Assembly: GCF_900102875.1 (NCBI RefSeq)
Contig: NZ_FNGH01000011.1
Span: 35,964-99,963, forward strand
DNA: 64,000 nt
Direction of reading: 5' to 3'
Origin: Franzmannia pantelleriensis
GTDB lineage: Bacteria > Pseudomonadota > Gammaproteobacteria > Pseudomonadales > Halomonadaceae
Positions 62,601 through 64,000 of the stretch are shown piece after piece. Every line of letters starts with the position of its first letter. Position 1 is the first letter of the stretch. The position numbers and the translations under genes were made by a program. A model generated the notes under the pieces. That model searched no databases and had not been told where the DNA came from. It saw only the letters and a program-made list of their open reading frames with translations.

Positions 62601-63219
62601 GCTTAGAGGGGCCAGCCCTCACCAGGCCTATCTCTACCTGCTGCAGGGGCTGCATGACACCTATGCAGAACTGGTGCCTCCCCAAGGGTTGATCGAGCGG
62701 ACGCCGCGCTTTGCCGACTGCGAGTTTGCGGTCAAGTTCAGCTGTGCTGGCTTGCGCTATGGAGAGTTCCAGCTTCCTCCTTTGGGCGTCAGCGCCGACT
62801 ATCTGGCACCGGTCCCCGATAGGGGCCACACCTTCCAGTATTACCCCGTTGTAAAAGGGCAACGGTTGCTGGCCCATGCCGAGGCGAGGGACCCTGAAGA
62901 TAGGGCTATCCGTTATCTAGGCATTCGCCTACCCCGCGAATGGCAACGCCTGGGTATCCCCACGACTCACCTTGGCGTGGACGCCAGCTGGCTGCGTGAT
63001 AGTCATGGCCGCTTCCAGCATGAGCCCGACTACCAGCTCGAATATCATCGCGAGGCTAACCTGGTACGCCTCCACCTTGACGATCTCACCGGGCAAGGCA
63101 CCATACAATATTGGGATCGGGTCGCTAGGGCCTATCACTCTATCGAGGATGAAATGACCTTTACCACGCACCCCTCGTCGCTGACCTGGGTATGGAACCG
63201 GCAGGGAGGCCGTCGATGA
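59650..63219 (+). CDS. VasX-like T6SS effector, probable membrane-disrupting toxin
   Basis: 1189 residues. The N-terminus (about 10-170: YLEITGPHADNEQNEYWLYR, CRGGFIYVFLNGRLIRELVV) resembles the VasX N-terminal region. Residues 200-700 are soluble and helical with no enzyme motif. Hydrophobic segments lie at about 746-770 (GYTAFWAVLAVLEVGNALAAG), 836-855 (GFLTLGAGLLTTSLVANDAY) and 918-937 (ITVISLAASVFFQYLAT), as in colicin-like pore formers. A 250-residue soluble C-terminus follows. The VasX assignment rests on operon order, length and hydrophobic pattern, so the family call is probable and the toxic mechanism inferred. Starts 11 bp after the adaptor and overlaps the next gene by 4 bp. Confidence 0.75.
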   Translation: MSQNHACSPRAIYLEITGPHADNEQNEYWLYRGDTAEERLEEGDASEGRFGPIVETRQEYFEDELASCRLVQKIGDIEVALLEQQEISQCGLIPKQRSFQHNLMVSTVPMLYLDHQELAAGPCRGGFIYVFLNGRLIRELVVSSAQDETPQFSDSDIAAYRAQDDVPTVREFTGPLLSHLHLPLKLNGDMAKVRLAFSDHPWPWAHIQQLEANPGLIEKRCQALALNESSVDTMLQGQMRNLYEHGLRVGRDHCAGKALLDWLPPMRPRDAVYEQAWGSPRDYLEDPSAEGWAALVDQLAAERAFFDSDEQEATLPDIDMERRQRDFSPALRGTLLHQWCNPLRPDDEQAEEAKLALIQAPAAMGDCLAQLRDQQLCCLFLRDPKQAAEHLMADIQATTELLMVLAESMKYHAHGAAAELVLANCFMAEGPEGESNPRYLDQWTDRRLDRSRESLFARLTKTEERRLARLRRDTALAALADMMDDTTPGALVHALRDAMLFDDINLLEPYVILARGIDMLLNGLQPFDPKGTTDELAEYRSSDRCRATLDALYGGQHLGSTLLFDARFCRADGWGEAYARDLARITQASQQILAQEANAATMTADDMLALQHQLVEENNPAADSMRRLLNGADAVVIHTLPPLIAAIPWLKLGQTMSVDIATDYADLKGALGGGFPIRVELQDGGIVWLRPREFQVVTAEMAEASAALQATATSNVLGGNAVSSSGTQTVRVTGHETSEWRFHAARTGYTAFWAVLAVLEVGNALAAGETALTDLSARSSTGVVSSAFDAALLTAQGLKLANSQWGWSVRINNALDMFYVRSSVWQETMDDAAKVRGFLTLGAGLLTTSLVANDAYQLAQRGERRAARWTAAQATAMGVATWSGSGFGAAAHRVSKAQLVRYQLLNRALGWVGTPRPVPITVISLAASVFFQYLATNNRDDGFSLWVQYGPFGSRRDELEARVTQLAAREGDKDAATIHDYLAQLRGASPHQAYLYLLQGLHDTYAELVPPQGLIERTPRFADCEFAVKFSCAGLRYGEFQLPPLGVSADYLAPVPDRGHTFQYYPVVKGQRLLAHAEARDPEDRAIRYLGIRLPREWQRLGIPTTHLGVDASWLRDSHGRFQHEPDYQLEYHREANLVRLHLDDLTGQGTIQYWDRVARAYHSIEDEMTFTTHPSSLTWVWNRQGGRR

Positions 63220-64000
63220 GCACGATAGAGACCGACGGCTATGCGGAGACCGCCTACCGCGCCGACGCCATCCCCGAGCAGAGCTATGCCCCCAAGAACG
63301 AGATGCTGCGCGGGCGCATCCTCGAAACCCGCCTGCCTTGGGGGAGCTATGTAGGTGTCAACCCCACCACTTACCAGTACTCGGAAAGCTGGTTCCGGGA
63401 GTACCAATATATCGGCGAGGATTATCACGATTACACCATGATCAATGAGATGCGTTGGTCAAAGCGGGTTGATGAAGATGTCAACGACCTCTACCGTATT
63501 GCTAGATTCTTTTTTGTCATTTTCTCCCACGGCTTTAGTTTTATAGGAGGGGGAGGGTGGTTTATTTTTGGTGTGATGGCTATTTGTACTCTGCTATTCA
63601 TATTTGCAGCTGATACTTTACTTCAAGCATTTGCTCCACTAGCTGCTGTAACTGCAGTTTGTGGCGTTGCAACCCTCCTTCGTCAGCTTTGGGAAAAGCA
63701 TTCAATTAAGTTCTATAAAAGCAACCGTAACTGGTCAAATTATTACGCTTTCTGCCGACGTACTGGCATGGTTAAAACGGATATCGGCGACTTTCCTTTC
63801 TACGAGTTCGATGCTTATATCGAAATGAGGGTAGGCACCCAAGGCTCGCAGTTTCATTCCTTCAAGCTTATCCATCGCTACCCCCATCGTAGTCGACTAC
63901 CGCATACCAAGCACCCGTTGGAATTCAGCTTTGCTGTGGATGGCAGTATCGCCCAGCTCTACGCCGCCTGGGATATGCTGCAGCGCTATATGGATGTCTC
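63216..64000 (+). CDS. Multi-pass membrane protein, candidate immunity protein (partial, runs off window)
   Basis: ATG 63216 overlaps the effector stop (ATGA). About 261 residues visible. Polar N-terminus (about 1-90), two or three hydrophobic segments at about 93-155 (FFFVIFSHGFSFIG, WFIFGVMAICTLLFIFAADT, FAPLAAVTAVCGVATLL), then a soluble part with HSFKLIHRYPHRSRLPHTK. The 63541-63660 stretch is about 40-43% GC by hand count, against about 67% in vgrG. A membrane protein directly after a pore-forming effector suits the immunity role of TsiV2. No homology I can name; the reading stays open to the right edge. Confidence 0.6.
   Translation, partial: MSTIETDGYAETAYRADAIPEQSYAPKNEMLRGRILETRLPWGSYVGVNPTTYQYSESWFREYQYIGEDYHDYTMINEMRWSKRVDEDVNDLYRIARFFFVIFSHGFSFIGGGGWFIFGVMAICTLLFIFAADTLLQAFAPLAAVTAVCGVATLLRQLWEKHSIKFYKSNRNWSNYYAFCRRTGMVKTDIGDFPFYEFDAYIEMRVGTQGSQFHSFKLIHRYPHRSRLPHTKHPLEFSFAVDGSIAQLYAAWDMLQRYMDV

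Overview
The window looks like chromosome from a high-GC gammaproteobacterium, most likely Halomonadaceae or a close relative. This rests on the overall gene repertoire and protein-level resemblance, not on a marker gene. It is densely coded, with short intergenic gaps and many 1-4 bp start/stop overlaps. I see no rRNA, tRNA, CRISPR array or insertion sequence. Most of it is ordinary chromosome. The right end (from about 55.6 kb) is a type VI secretion (T6SS) cargo locus.

Layout. 0-5.7 kb: agmatine deiminase, a class III aminotransferase, an M20 carbamoylase/amidase, an orphan Bug-type periplasmic receptor and a LuxR-type regulator; two near-identical 18-bp dyads suggest one regulon. 5.7-11.5 kb: an XpaC-like/TelA pair, a small coiled-coil protein, a VOC protein, and a tandem-domain periplasmic binding protein translationally coupled to a diguanylate cyclase. 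11.6-18 kb: a UMF1-type MFS exporter coupled to a TauE/SafE permease, a GAF/degenerate GGDEF/EAL protein, a flavin reductase, a retropepsin-like protease and a YihY/BrkB protein. 18-22 kb: a FAN1-type VRR-NUC nuclease coupled to a nuclease-helicase fusion with XPD/DinG-type Fe-S cysteines. 22-28.8 kb: an unknown exported protein, a CPA2 antiporter, a PLDc_N small protein, a soluble diguanylate cyclase, a small XRE-like regulator with a perfect palindromic operator, a 36-residue ORF, a Nudix hydrolase and a small hypothetical.

28.9-33.6 kb: class Ia ribonucleotide reductase nrdAB with paired NrdR boxes and a DnaA-like box. 33.7-39.3 kb: an RstAB-like two-component pair, then divergent metR/metE with a MetR box. 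39.4-44.9 kb: small housekeeping and envelope genes (MliC/COG3650 lipoprotein, YdjM-like membrane protein, tag, DUF411, gloA, DoxX, META lipoprotein, PAP2). 45-52.6 kb: one operon for uptake and activation of a ketone-body-like acid (TRAP DctPQM, 3-hydroxybutyrate dehydrogenase-like SDR, acetoacetyl-CoA synthetase). It is driven by a recognisable sigma-54 promoter and three phased activator sites, and the sigma-54 activator sits immediately beside it. 52.6-55.5 kb: valS.

55.5-64 kb: hcp, vgrG, DUF4123 adaptor, a 1189-residue VasX-like effector with hydrophobic segments, and a membrane protein that runs off the window and is the likely immunity protein. The order matches the hcp-2/vgrG-2/vasW/vasX/tsiV2 locus of Vibrio cholerae. 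The hcp promoter region has a sigma-54 promoter preceded by three 14-bp palindromes at 19-21 bp intervals. The end of the effector and the immunity candidate are clearly AT-richer than the rest, which fits exchangeable cargo.
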